DNA of 64,000 nt from Heterohyrax brucei (Eukaryota; Chordata; Mammalia; Hyracoidea; Procaviidae), in the NCBI GenBank assembly GCA_028571685.1, contig CM053148.1, positions 85,768,001 through 85,832,000 on the forward strand. Direction: 5' to 3'. The position numbers were made by a program, and so were the translations under genes. Shown piece by piece: positions 10,262 to 20,501 of this stretch. The notes under the pieces were generated by a model. It was not told the origin of the DNA. It did no database searches and saw only the letters and a list, made by a program, of their open reading frames with translations. Position 1 is the stretch's first letter; every line of letters starts with the position of its first letter.

Positions 10262-10945
10262 AGGAGCCCTGGTGACATAGTGGTTAAGAGTTCAGGTGTT
10301 ATGAATGAGTGACTATATCAACATGTGACAGAAGAACCAGATGGTACCCATCCACTGCCAATGATGACCATGATGGGGCTCACAATGTTAAGCCCCAGTG
10401 GCAACATGAGAGAAAAAAGAGGTGCAACCTAAGAACTCCACTGAAAGACTGCAATTGATGGTCTGAAGGCCTATAGGTTCCCCTAGGAGCATGGCCCCTA
10501 GACCTGATGCTGCCCAGTGATCATGGATCATTACCGAGGTCAGCTCTTCAAACAGGAAGGGACTGGAGTCGAGGACACAGAGTGACCATATCATATGTGC
10601 ACTTTGTGGTTCTATGCATCTATAGGATGCCATCGTACTGGCCTCCTACCAGAGGGGAGTGGAAAGGGTGGCGAGGAAGGGAGAAGAGATTGTTAAGAGG
10701 TTATGACATGTACAGAATGTCACCAGGCAAGGAGAGCAGAGGGAGCTGCAGACAGGAGGGCATGCAAATTTGAACTGGATTGTACACTACCACTTGATCA
10801 CAATTAAAAAAATAAAAAGAGTTCAGATGTTAACCAAGAGGTCTGCAGTTCAAATCCACTAGCTTCTCCTTGGAAACCCTATGAGAGCTGTACTATCCTG
10901 TACTATAGGGTTGCTATGAGTAGGAATCAGCTCCACATGAACAGT
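10262..10945 (+). mobile_element. AfroSINE split by an L1 insertion
   Basis: 5' part at 10262-10300 ('ggagccctggtgacatagtg', 'gttaagagttcaggtgtt'). 3' part at 10832-10945 resumes exactly at 'aaccaagaggtctgcagttc' and runs to 'gctatgagtaggaatcagct'. The interruption is the L1 piece at 10301. Confidence 0.92.
10301..10816 (+). mobile_element. L1 3' end nested in AfroSINE, with target-site duplication
   Basis: Flanked by 'aagagttcaggtgtt' (10286-10300) and 'aagagttcagatgtt' (10817-10831), a 15-bp duplication with one mismatch. Ends in an A-rich tail. The body ('catggcccctagacctgatg', 'gacacagagtgaccatatca') parallels 9425-10180. Confidence 0.9.
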
Positions 10946-10959
10946 TATTATTATTACTA

Positions 10960-11735
10960 TTACCCTTCAGTCAAGCTATCATCTTAAGATAACCAAGTTT
11001 ATCTCAATTACTGCGAAAGCCTCTACTAAGCACTCCCTGTGCTGTGTTGCTCTCCCGGATAATTCACTGAGTACACTAGGATGGAGTTCTCTTTCTAACT
11101 TAAACTTGATCTGTTAACCACCTCAACAATAACCCATCCATGTGTTGCTGTTATCCACAAGCTAAAGCATAAACCCTCATCTCGACACTCAGTCTTCAGA
11201 GTACCACACCTGGGCGTCTCCCGCCACTCTCCCCCACGATCTCTTCCCTAGGCACACTGGACTCTTCTCCATCCCCAGATCACTGTCATGAACATTCAGA
11301 CTTCTGAGCTTTTCTCTAGGCTGTTTGCTCCTTTCCCTTTCCAATTACTGAGCCCAAATGAACTATTCCTTCCTCTGTGTTCTCAGACACTTTTATTTAC
11401 CTGCAGTTATCAAGGTCTGACTTAAACCTGCTCATGGGATGCACAGGACCAGGCAGCAATTTGTTCTATTGTATGTGGGTCAGGATGAGTCAAGAGCTGA
11501 CTCACCAGCAGCTCACACCATTACCACAATCATCACATTAATTGTTTGCACGATTCTCTCTTCACCTCCTTCATTCCTCTGGGACAAGAACCATTTCTTA
11601 CTCACTCTTGTATTCCTAATAGAGAACATCATGCTGGCATATTCTGGTATGCAAAAGTACTCAAAGGTTGGCTGAATTATTTGTTGATTGTTTAATTCTG
11701 CATATGTGTGTTTCTGCTTTGGTCCAAGCCTGCTA
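10960..11735 (+). mobile_element. Possible L2 3' end, very degenerate
   Basis: 'ctgtttgctcctttcccttt' near 11321 and 'gacaagaaccatttcttact' plus 'gctgaattatttgttgattg' near 11671 follow the L2 3' order. A short RTE tail interrupts it at 11438. Similarity is weak elsewhere. Confidence 0.35.
11438..11512 (+). mobile_element. RTE 3' tail fragment
   Basis: 'atgcacaggaccaggcagca', 'tttgttctattgtatgtggg' and 'gatgagtcaagagctgactc' match the terminal 75 bases of the sense RTE copies at 18120 and 15400. Confidence 0.7.
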
Positions 11736-11769
11736 ACAAAAGGTACAAAAGAGGAAGTTAGATCTAATA

Positions 11770-11968
11770 GCATAAGCCACTTGCCATCAAGTTGACCTCA
11801 AATCATGGTGACCTTGTGTGTCAGAGTAAAAGTGTGCTCCATAGTGTTTCCAATGGCTGACTTTTCCAATGTAGTTCACCAAATCTGTCTTTCTAGGAGA
11901 CTCTTGGACTCAAACTTACAATCTTTGGTTTAGCAGCTAAATGCATTAACCACTTGTACCATCCATGG
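11770..11968 (-). mobile_element. AfroSINE, long variant, antisense
   Basis: Tail 'caagttgacctcaaatcatg', body 'agtgtgctccatagtgtttc', insert 'gtagttcaccaaatctgtct', head 'aaatgcattaaccacttgta'. Same variant as 37312. Confidence 0.8.
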
Positions 11969-12054
11969 ATTTTAATGAGAACACTGTCAACTACATTTTT
12001 GGATAATTCAAATAATGATCAAAGGATACTTTAGAATGAATAAAAAAAGAAAAA

Positions 12055-12205
12055 CACACACTCATTTCCATCGAGCGTATCTGACTCATCATGACCCTAG
12101 AAGACAGAGTAGAACTGCATCATAGGGTTTCCAAGGAGCAGTTGGTGGATTCAGACTTTCAACCTTTTGGTTAGCAGCTGACTTTTTAACCCCTGCATCA
12201 CAAGA
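12055..12205 (-). mobile_element. AfroSINE, antisense
   Basis: 'catcgagcgtatctgactca' tail, 'agtagaactgcatcataggg' body, 'ttttggttagcagctgactt' toward the head. Confidence 0.9.
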
Positions 12206-12212
12206 AAAAAAG

Positions 12213-12335
12213 AAAAAGATGCTGTAAATTCCAACACACAGTAACCCTATAGGGTGGGGTAGAACTGCCCCACAGAGTTTCCACCTGCAGGCCTTTTGGT
12301 TAGCAGATGTAGCTCTTAACCATTATGCCACTACT
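12213..12335 (-). mobile_element. AfroSINE, antisense, internal deletion
   Basis: 'aattccaacacacagtaacc' tail, 'gtagaactgccccacagagt' body, head 'gctcttaaccattatgccac'. Missing about 25 bases after the body. Directly follows another antisense copy. Confidence 0.85.
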
Positions 12336-12339
12336 CGGT

Positions 12340-13012
12340 ACTTCAAAAATCCTTATTGACAGAGTATCATGCTATCTGGGTGAGTTGTTCAATTGAATAT
12401 CCATATCCTTCCTCTTCTCCTTAAAACAGAAGGGAAATTAGGTGCCTTATTCTGAAAAATTATGTTCCTTATTCTGAAAAATAAGGGAAGCTATCTAAGT
12501 TTCTTATTTTTTAATAATTCTCAGTAATTCAAGTAATTCACATTGTGTGATAAGGTCTCTGAGCCAGGAGTACATCAGGAATTCAAATGAAGACGAGAGA
12601 GTTCACTGAAAGCATTAGAAAGAGGACCAACCTCTATCAACAAGTGATGTGCCTACTATTCAGAACTCAAGGTCTTTATCAAAATAAAATCAACATCATA
12701 GAGCAAGTTAGCTGTCTCTGTCATTCTCCTGCTGACATAAATTATCTTTCTCCTTTTGTGGAAATGAAATTTTTGTCTCTCTAGTACAAAGGAGAAATTG
12801 CATAGAACCCAGCTCTTTTCATTCTAATCAGATTTATAAATATCTAGAGGAGTGTCTTTTTTCCTGCTGTTGTAGACAATATCTATAGCATGACATTTAC
12901 CTATTCAACATTTTTTACATGTACAATTCAGTGACATCAATTATATGTGTTTATTGATATATCTTTGTCTTTGACTCCAATGGATTATAAGTGACTGTGA
13001 TGAAGATATGGA
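12340..13012. other. Unassigned, repeat-poor
   Basis: No repeat family or convincing gene structure. A 65-codon ORF at 12587-12784 starts with ATG but has no further support. Confidence 0.45.
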
Positions 13013-13014
13013 GA

Positions 13015-13212
13015 CTCAGGGCTTAGCAGTGGTGTGGTAAATGAGTTTCCTTGAGGCTTTATGGGACTATCTAAGTGGCATATATGACCAAACACTCTTG
13101 GCAGTTCAAACTCATCCACATGTACCTAGGATGAAAGGTCTGGTGATCTACATCCAAGAGGTCATAGCTATGAAAACCCCGTGGAGTCAGAATGGACTCA
13201 ATAACAACTAAC
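13015..13212 (+). mobile_element. AfroSINE, long form, degenerate
   Basis: 'agcagtggtgtggtaaatga' head, 'ggtctggtgatctacatcca' long-form insert, 'agtcagaatggactcaataa' tail ending 'caactaacacc'. Confidence 0.7.
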
Positions 13213-13728
13213 ACCAGCATGAGGTCAGGTGAACAGATCATTTTTGCACCCAGTGTGATTCTAATGGCTGATCCCTCTCAATGAGACTGTCACTGTTATA
13301 ACTTTCAAAGCACTTAAAATAATAGAACTCACATTTTGTATTCAAAAGATTGTGCATTCGCCAAAGATGTTTTTCAATGTCTATTACAAGAATAAGTTGC
13401 ATGGTTCCACACTCTGCTTATGCATTAAAAGGGAGAAATTTCAAATTATTTGAAGAATGGAGTGTCTGCTACATTTTTGGCATATTTTGGCATATTTTAA
13501 GAGACTTCTCTAGCAAGAAATTGTGCCTATCCTTCAACTGAAGCCGATCTTTAGAATTCTGACAGATACTAGAAGGAAATAACTTACCACAGTGTCAGCC
13601 TCAGAATCTGTAAGAAATAAACCTACATGGATGCTGGGAAAAATATAAAAAAATCCCTCATAAATTTTAACAAATCTCTATTATCATTTAAGAAGAAAAT
13701 AACATTAAAGCACCATAAATGCTGTAAA
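13213..13728. other. Unassigned, holds copy 1 of a 65-bp repeat
   Basis: Unique sequence apart from the 65-bp block at 13409 and a short direct repeat 'tttggcatattttggcatat' near 13476. Confidence 0.45.
13409..13473. repeat. 65-bp perfect direct repeat, copy 1
   Basis: Identical base for base to 14464-14528, starting 'acactctgcttatgcattaa' and ending 'agtgtctgctaca'. Flanks differ completely. No A tail or known repeat is recognised in it. Confidence 0.95.
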
Positions 13729-13729
13729 G

Positions 13730-14345
13730 GGATTCTTGTTGTTGTCAATTGTCTTTGAGGCAACTCTGCTGTTCATGGGAATCCCATGTACAACATTAAA
13801 AAACATTACCTGGTCCTGTGTCACATTCAGGATCATTGGTACGCTCAAGTTCATTGCTGCAGCCACTGTATGTTTGAGGGTCTTCCAATCTTAAAACAAA
13901 TTTGCTGTTGAGTCTGCAATGACTCATGGAGACCCTATAGGTTAGAGTAGAGCTGCTTCATAGGGTTTCTAAGGAACAACTGATGGATTCAAACTACCAA
14001 CCCTTTGGTTACAGACTGAGCTCTTAACCACAGAACCACCAGGTTTTCCAACCTATGGGGGCTTATTTCTCAGCACTTTATGACACTATATGCTCTTGCA
14101 GTCCATAGGGTTTTCATTGGCTAATATTCAGATGTAGAGTGCCAGGCTTGTCTTATTTATTTATTTAATTAAATTGCTGTACAGACTTTTCTTCCTAGTC
14201 CTCGTCTGGAAGCTCAGCTGAAACCTGTTCACCACAGACAGCTCTGCAGGTATGTGAAATACAAGTAGCATACTTTCCCACATCACAGCATCATGCCAGG
14301 CAGCACTGTACAACCAACAGACAGACAGGCGGCCGGCCAAGGGTT
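13730..14345 (-). mobile_element. RTE-type composite SINE, antisense, with nested AfroSINE
   Basis: Tail side 'gttgttgtcaattgtctttg', middle 'cattgctgcagccactgtat', then after the nested SINE 'gggttttcattggctaatat', 'ggaagctcagctgaaacctg'. The same block order occurs in the antisense copies at 22065 and 30500. Confidence 0.65.
13885..14050 (-). mobile_element. AfroSINE nested in composite SINE
   Basis: 'tgttgagtctgcaatgactc' tail, 'agtagagctgcttcataggg' body, 'gagctcttaaccacagaacc' head. It divides the surrounding antisense element into two parts. Confidence 0.85.
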
Positions 14346-14463
14346 AGCTGTGATTTTTGTTGTGTCAGTATCTAGGAAGGGACAGGGACTCTAGAGGGAT
14401 GAATGAAGGAAATCTAATATCTGTGGGCACTCTCCCCATCCCAAGTCTCAGTTCCTCATTAAG

Positions 14464-14528
14464 ACACTCTGCTTATGCATTAAAAGGGAGAAATTTCAAA
14501 TTATTTGAAGAATGGAGTGTCTGCTACA
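14464..14528. repeat. 65-bp perfect direct repeat, copy 2
   Basis: Identical to 13409-13473. Preceded by 'cagttcctcattaag' and followed by 'gctcagtttttctac', neither of which is present at copy 1. Confidence 0.95.
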
Positions 14529-14975
14529 GCTCAGTTTTTCTACTGAAGAATAAGAAAAGCATCTATAATAAGATACCCCTTTTGCATATTCTGTCCCTGC
14601 AAAGCAGGCTCTGAGAACACTGGAACACTCAGTAATTTGATTTGCCTAACCTTCCCTTTCAGACAAGTTTTTACAGAAAACAGTGTTTGAAGGTGAGTGG
14701 GAAAGAAATGAGGCATGAAGAAAATAAAACAGCAATTCTAACTAGTGATGTACAGTGTTCTTAAATTAAGCCTTCCAAAAAAGAAAAGGAAATGAGACAA
14801 AAAGAGAACACTTTAGAGAAGATATATAATAACATGCAAACTCTTACCAATCTGGCTTCTGTTCACTAAAGTTGCAAGATTATGATTTTGTCCTTCTAAG
14901 GGCCAGCATTCAAGGCTTGATATTTGTACACACATCAATACCTGAAGAGATCAAAAAGAAGCCCAAAAGTAAACA
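14529..14975. other. Unassigned
   Basis: A-rich, no repeat or gene recognised. Confidence 0.4.
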
Positions 14976-14979
14976 GCAA

Positions 14980-15535
14980 AGCATTAGAACACCAGAAGAA
15001 CAACCAAATCTGTCTTGAAAGAAATACACACTAAGACTCCTTAAAATCAAGAATGGCAAGCTGAGCTATTACTGGACGTGGGGGAGATGGTGGAGAGGAG
15101 GGGACAGGAGATTGTTAGAAGGATATGACATGCACAGAATAGAGAAGAAGACTGTGCTGTCACTGGACAGGGAGTGCAGTGTGAGTTGCTCACTGGTGGG
15201 TATGCAAATTTATATGAGATTATATATTCTCACTCAATAGTAATAAAAAACATATGTAAAAAAAATCAAGAGTGGTAAGACTTCCTCTCACATGTTGTGG
15301 GCATGTTATGAGTAGGATTCTATCCCTTGAGAAGGACATCAGACTTGATAAAGTAGGGTAAGTGAAAAAAAGCAAGACCTTCATTGAGATGTGTTAAAAC
15401 AGCGCCAGCAGCAACAGACTGGAGCATGGCAATGACAGTGAGGATGGCGGAGGACTGGGCATAGTGTCACTGGGTTATATGCAGTGTCACTATGAGTTGG
15501 AACAGACGGGACAGCATGTAATAGTAACAAAAGTG
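14980..15535 (+). mobile_element. RTE 3' end, sense, split by L1
   Basis: 'gaacaaccaaatctgtcttg' upstream of the L1 piece. After it come 'gaaggacatcagacttgata', 'gcaagaccttcattgagatg' and 'cagtgtcactatgagttgga'. The element is continuous once 15061-15263 and one duplication are removed. Confidence 0.85.
15061..15263 (+). mobile_element. L1 3' end nested in RTE, with target-site duplication
   Basis: Flanks 'aatcaagaatggcaag' (15045-15060) and 'aatcaagagtggtaag' (15264-15279) are a 16-bp duplication with two mismatches. Body 'gatatgacatgcacagaata' and 'tggtgggtatgcaaatttat' match the 3' end of the copy at 10301. A-rich tail. Confidence 0.88.
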
Positions 15536-15539
15536 ATGT

Positions 15540-16275
15540 AGACATGATCTTCTTTCCATTATAGAATCAAACACAAAATCCTTAAATGAATTAGGAAGTT
15601 ACTGTCAGTAGAGCTTATAGAAATATGTATAATTATCAATAATTTTGCTTTCCTTAAACTTGTAAGAACTTTCTTATGGTTATCTGGATAGCCATCTCAA
15701 TAAAGTTATTCTGTAAAATTTCAAATAATGACTTATTTTCTTTGGTTTTGCCAGTGAAACTCCTGAAGCAAGAGAAAGAACTGACATCAAAGCCTTTATT
15801 TAGGTAAAAATTATTCTTTTAAAAAATAAACATTGCTTATAATTATGCAAATACCAATTTTATTGTTTTAACATTGTACTAGAGTATACCGTTTGCCATT
15901 GGGGGGAGCTGGGTAAAGGGTTGAAGAGACTGTTTCTGAAACTTCCTTTAATTCTACAATCACTTAAAAATAACATAGAATAAGTTCTGTTACACCAAGT
16001 ATTCATCAAAAGGCTTTTGAAAACTAAAGCATAAAAGTATCAGGAGTTTCTCCCACGCTCTCTCTGTCCCAACCCACCACTTGGAAACAGCTTTGGGAGA
16101 GACAGGAAGTCTCATAGGTGTTGTGGTAGGTAAGTAGGGGGAGCAGACAGTAAATAGTCCTTGGCTTTGTTGTTGCTGAATCATTGACACTCTTTAGGAT
16201 GATTTCATTCAGCATCGATCAAGGGCCCAGCACATACTGGCTTAAACAACAAATAGAATGTTCTGGCTCATGACA
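15540..16275. other. Unassigned, repeat-poor
   Basis: No repeat family recognised. Overlapping minus-strand ORFs of 63 and 66 codons near 15990-16215 have no supporting splice or promoter signals that I can see. Confidence 0.45.
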
Positions 16276-16277
16276 CA

Positions 16278-16500
16278 GGCTTCGGTGATTCAGTGGTAGA
16301 ACTCTTGTCCTCCATGCAGATCAGAGTTTGAATCCCATCAAATGTACTCCCTGCACAGCCTCCCCCACCTATCAGTGAAGGCGTACATGCTGTTCTGCAA
16401 CTCTCTCATTTGCCACTGGTCATGGGGATGAAGAGCTAGGCAGCATTTTGTTGAATGGTACACAGAGTACCCATGAGCCTAGGACCAACTCGATAGTAAC
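16278..16500 (+). mobile_element. tRNA-Gly-type SINE with RTE tail
   Basis: Head 'ggtgattcagtggtagaact' matches the 5' half of a tRNA-Gly gene, and the B box 'gagtttgaatccc' follows. The end 'acccatgagcctaggaccaa', 'ctcgatagtaacaa' is the RTE-like tail. Confidence 0.75.
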
Positions 16501-16639
16501 AATTCCAAGGGGTTCATGAAGTTCAGGGGACACCTAGGTGTCCGGTATAGTTTATTCATGAATCCAGTCGCTCTGTTGCTCACTGAGCTCCGCCAGCCTC
16601 GGTGCTTCATCTTTATCCCGAGATAGCTTTACTCCAGCT

Positions 16640-16950
16640 GTTGTTGTTAGGTGCTGTGGGGTCAACTTTGACTCATAGCAACCCGACACACAACAGAAAC
16701 ACTGCTTGGTCCTGCATGATTCTCCCCATTGTGTGCTTGAGCCCACTGTTGCAGCCACTGTGTCTATCCATCTCATCGAGGGCTTCCTCTTTTTTGCTTA
16801 CCCGCTCCTCTACTAAGTGTGCTGTCTATTTCCAGAGACTGATCTCTCCCAATAGCACGCTTGAAGTATGTGAAATGTAGTCTCAACATCTTAGCTCCTA
16901 AGGAGTATTCTTGTTGTACTTTTTCCAAGACAGATTTGCTTTCCTCGTGA
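16640..16950 (-). mobile_element. RTE 3' end, antisense
   Basis: 'gttgttaggtgctgtggggt', 'gagcccactgttgcagccac', 'aaggagtattcttgttgtac' in the order of the longer copy at 20502. Confidence 0.85.
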
Positions 16951-16954
16951 CAGC

Positions 16955-17455
16955 CCTCAAATAGCTGCAGCAATTCCATGTCTCACATATCAGGCCACCT
17001 GGAAAGAGAGGTAACTTCTCTTCCTCCTCCTTTTAACAAATGCCATGGATTCAGTCTGATGGGAACTACTGGGGTCACATGACACTCTTGAAACAGTCAC
17101 TTCAAACAGAGAGCTAAGATTATTTGAGAGCCCAAGTCAATGAGAGCCCACTTCTGAAGCTGGTGATGAGGTCAGTTGTCTGGGCTGATGGCTGATATAC
17201 TGTAGGGGTGAGAAGGAACCGGTGCTGTGAAACCACAATAAAGTTCATTACAGACAAATTCACATTTACATGCAAATGCTGTGTTTGCCTGACAACTCTT
17301 TGAACAGCATTGACCAGAAAAGTATATCTTTCATTCAAATAACAGATCCATTTATTCAAACAGTGTGTAGAAGATGATTCTTATTGGTCTTGGTTTGCTT
17401 AGTAGAGAATTCAGTCACTGTTCCATACTTCAGAAACATCTCTTGATAGAGTGGA
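16955..17455. other. Unassigned, repeat-poor
   Basis: No family recognised. A minus-strand 79-codon frame (17120-17359) has no other gene signal. Confidence 0.45.
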
Positions 17456-17949
17456 AGTTATGGATTGAATTGTGACCCCCCCCCCCAAAGTGTGTATCAA
17501 CTTGGCTAGACTACGATTCACAGTAGTATGTGGTTCTCCTCCATTCTGTGATCTGATATGCTTTCCCCATGTTTTGTAAATCCTAACCTCTGTGATGTTA
17601 ATGAGGTAAGATTACCAGTTGTGTTAATGAGGCAGGAATCTCAGTCTATAAGGTTAGGTTATACGTTGAGTCAATGTCTTTTGAGATAAAAAAGAATAGA
17701 GGGGAAACTCTTACCAAGAAAGCAGAGCCAGGAGCAGAATGTTTCCCCTGGATCCGGGATCCCTTTGTTAAGCTTCTAGTGCAGAGAAAGATTGATAACA
17801 AGGCATTTCTCCCAGAGGTGACAGACAGAAAAACTTACTCTGGAGCTGGTGGCCTAAATTCGGACTTCCAGTCTCCTCAACTGTGAATAAATTTATTTTT
17901 GTTAAAGACATTTACTTTTCTGTCACAGCAGCATTACATAAGTAAGACA
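17456..17949 (+). mobile_element. MaLR-like solo LTR, afrotherian type
   Basis: 'gttatggattgaattgtgac' then an 11-base C run (17476-17486), 'caacttggctagactacgat', 'gtgttaatgaggcaggaatc', and end 'cattacataagtaagaca'. The 70-codon ORF inside is LTR sequence. Confidence 0.85.
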
Positions 17950-18119
17950 GTGAGTATCCCAATACTGATTATATTTTATATAAGTAGGTATTCAACTGTG
18001 TCTATGTAAGTCAAGAATTTTTTCAAGGATTGTATGCTAATTTTATAAATTCATCAGTTAAGACAACTTAATCTTTTAAGAGGGTTAATCAACAGTTAAG
18101 TATTAATACAATCAGAAGA

Positions 18120-18285
18120 ATAGGGAGACTCTAAACGAGATGGATTGACACAAAGACTGTAAGAGTGGACTCAAGCATAGCGACAATTCTGAGGATGGCA
18201 CACAACTGGGCAGTGTTTTGTTCTGTTGTGCATAGTGTCCCTGTGAGTCAGAGCTCACTCAGTGGCACCTAACAGCAACAGCAGC
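18120..18285 (+). mobile_element. RTE 3' end, sense
   Basis: 'gagatggattgacacaaaga', 'ctcaagcatagcgacaattc', 'ctgggcagtgttttgttctg', tail 'gtgagtcagagctcactcag' and 'acctaacagcaacagcag'. Confidence 0.88.
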
Positions 18286-18361
18286 ACAATCACATTTTGT
18301 CTACATTTTGTCCAACAAGTTGGAAGGAAAGAGCAGGCCACATGTTCTTTGTTTTACAAGT

Positions 18362-18810
18362 TGTCATGGATCGAATAGCGTTCACCCAGTATCACACGAT
18401 GTTGCTTTATGTTGTGAAACCTGCCTCTGTGATGTAATGAGGATGTGTGACAGTTGAGTTGGTGGGGCACAACTCAATGTGTAGGACTGTCGTATGCCTG
18501 GAGGCAGTCTTCTGGGATGTAAAGGAAAAGGAGAAAGCAGATAGCTGGGAACTGCATACCACCAGCAACAAGCAATGCCAGGAGCTGAGCACATCCTTTG
18601 GAAAGGACTGGGGTCCCTGTGCCTCAGAAGTCCCGGTCGAGGGAAAGACTGAAAACAAGAACTCTCTCCAGATTCAGTAGAGAAAGCCTTCCCCCAGAGC
18701 GGACAACCCGAATTTGGACTTTTAACCTACTAGACTGTGATGAAATAAACTTTCTCTTTCTAAAGCCATCTACTAGTGATATTTCTGTTAAGGCGGCACT
18801 AGTGGAGACA
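18362..18810 (+). mobile_element. MaLR-like solo LTR, afrotherian type
   Basis: 'tgtcatggatcgaatagcgt' start. It carries a 5' deletion after 'cacgatg', then 'gtgaaacctgcctctgtgat', 'cctactagactgtgatgaaa', and end 'ggcactagtggagaca'. Same subfamily features as 6948. Confidence 0.8.
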
Positions 18811-19199
18811 CCAACTAACTCCCTTCTTTTCCAGTCCCAAATCTGCTTGTAGTTTGATCAGTTCAAATCGCCACTTGGGCACCATAAAGCCACAAGATAT
18901 ACCTGAGCTGTACACCCAGCAAATTAACTATAATACTATGGAAGCATTTTACATATGCACATGCACTCTATGAAGCTCGCTGAATCCAACAGCAAACCAA
19001 CAGGACTGTCCCTAAAATTTGAATACCAACTCTTAAAATTCATCTTCTTTAACCATCTGGTCATAGTGTTTAATGACTTAGTACAAAACTGTCTCATATT
19101 TTCCCTGGCTTTGAAGAGAATAAAGTTTTGTTTTTAACACATCCCATTAATCTCATATTTATTCAAAGAAATCAGTAGAGGGGCATGAATATTAATATA
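18811..19199. other. Unassigned
   Basis: Nothing recognised apart from A/T-rich runs. Confidence 0.4.
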
Positions 19200-19215
19200 T
19201 TTACTGTATATAAAG

Positions 19216-19375
19216 GGGAACCCTGGTGGCATAGTGGATAAGTGCTATGGCTAGTAACCTAAAGGTCAGCAGTTTGAATCCACCAGGTGCTTCTTGGAAA
19301 CTCTTTGGGACAGGTCTCCTCTGTCCTATAGGGTTGCTATGAATCAGAACAACTACAACCAGTTCGGGTTTTTTG
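19216..19375 (+). mobile_element. AfroSINE with clear target-site duplication
   Basis: Flanked by 'tttactgtatataaag' (19200-19215) and 'tttactgtacataaag' (19376-19391), 16 bp with one mismatch. Complete head, B box 'gtttgaatccacc' and tail 'gctatgaatcagaacaact'. Confidence 0.93.
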
Positions 19376-19391
19376 TTTACTGTACATAAAG

Positions 19392-20318
19392 AGGTAATGC
19401 GTCTTGTGTATCTATACCATTTTTGGTCTTCTATAAAAGTTCCTTTTCCACCTACTCCCACTGATAGTCTTTTCTAGCCACATTGTTCTTTGCAAAACAC
19501 TAGTTTCATGCAAGAGAAAAAGCTCTTTCTAGTCTTTTATTATTTTGATTTATCTTCTTACCGTGACTGATTCAGGGCCACCCCCTCTTCTATTTTAATT
19601 ATACTGTGTCATCTTTTACCTGAATGTCTTCAGCCTATAAAATGCAAAGGACCAAGTATACCCACTGAGTGTCTCTTATTTTTAAAACACAATATAAAGA
19701 TAATGTCTTCTGCGGTTTCCAGATGAGTTTATTTTTAAATAATATAATAGTCTTCTTCACAAATTCCCCCAAAGAAATTTTTGCTCTGCTGTTTCTCTCA
19801 AGCTTCGCCCCTCATGGATAGCTTTGAGACTCCCTGGAACAGAGAAAAGATTGTGAATCATTTTATTTCCAGAAAAAGAATGTCTGTTCCCTGAGCAACT
19901 ATAAGAGGAACTGGCCAAATGTAAGGCTTTTGAAACTTAGGAAATTTTGGAATCATGTATTTCTCTTTTTCTGCCTGATTAGAGTGTAGTTCTATTCCAA
20001 AATATAATATATTTTTTAAAGAAAGGAAAATGTACAGCTGATTCTCTACATCAACATGAAGTGATAAGTTCTTGTGACAGAAAAGACTAGAAACAGGCCT
20101 TCAAGAGGACAATGCTTGTCACCAACACTATTTCCCTCAGCTAATTCCTCTTCTTTCTCCAAATACTCTCAAAAAGAAGTACAATAGAAAACACTTAGAA
20201 ATAAATATATATTGATTCCCTATGGCCTCTGCGAGACATTTCTGCTTTCTCTCGCTAAGAAGACATCATTACTTTCTCTTGCTTAGATGACATCACTTCC
20301 TTTTCTTGCTTAAAAAAA
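19392..20318. other. Unassigned, repeat-poor, with a 27-bp tandem repeat
   Basis: About 900 bases without recognised transposon. The end holds the 27-bp tandem at 20245. No credible ORF. Confidence 0.45.
20245..20312. repeat. 27-bp tandem repeat, 2.5 copies
   Basis: Unit 1 'ctttctctcgctaagaagac' plus 'atcatta' (20245-20271), unit 2 'ctttctcttgcttagatgac' plus 'atcactt' (20272-20298), partial unit 3 'ccttttcttgctta'. Unit 2 contains TGACATCA, a CRE/ATF-like word. Confidence 0.85.
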
Positions 20319-20319
20319 A

Positions 20320-20482
20320 CAAAAACAAAGCCACTGCCATTGAGTCAATTCCAATTCATAGTGACCCTCTAGGACAGAGCAGAACCGCTCCACAGAGTTT
20401 CCAAGAAGCACCTATGGATTCTGACTGCTAACTTTTTGGTTAGCAGACATTATCACTCCCTTAGCCCTCTACACCACCACAG
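20320..20482 (-). mobile_element. AfroSINE, antisense
   Basis: 'ccattgagtcaattccaatt' tail, 'gagcagaaccgctccacaga' body, 'tttttggttagcagacatta' toward the head. Confidence 0.9.
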
Positions 20483-20501
20483 TTTCCTTTCCTTGTTTGT
20501 T

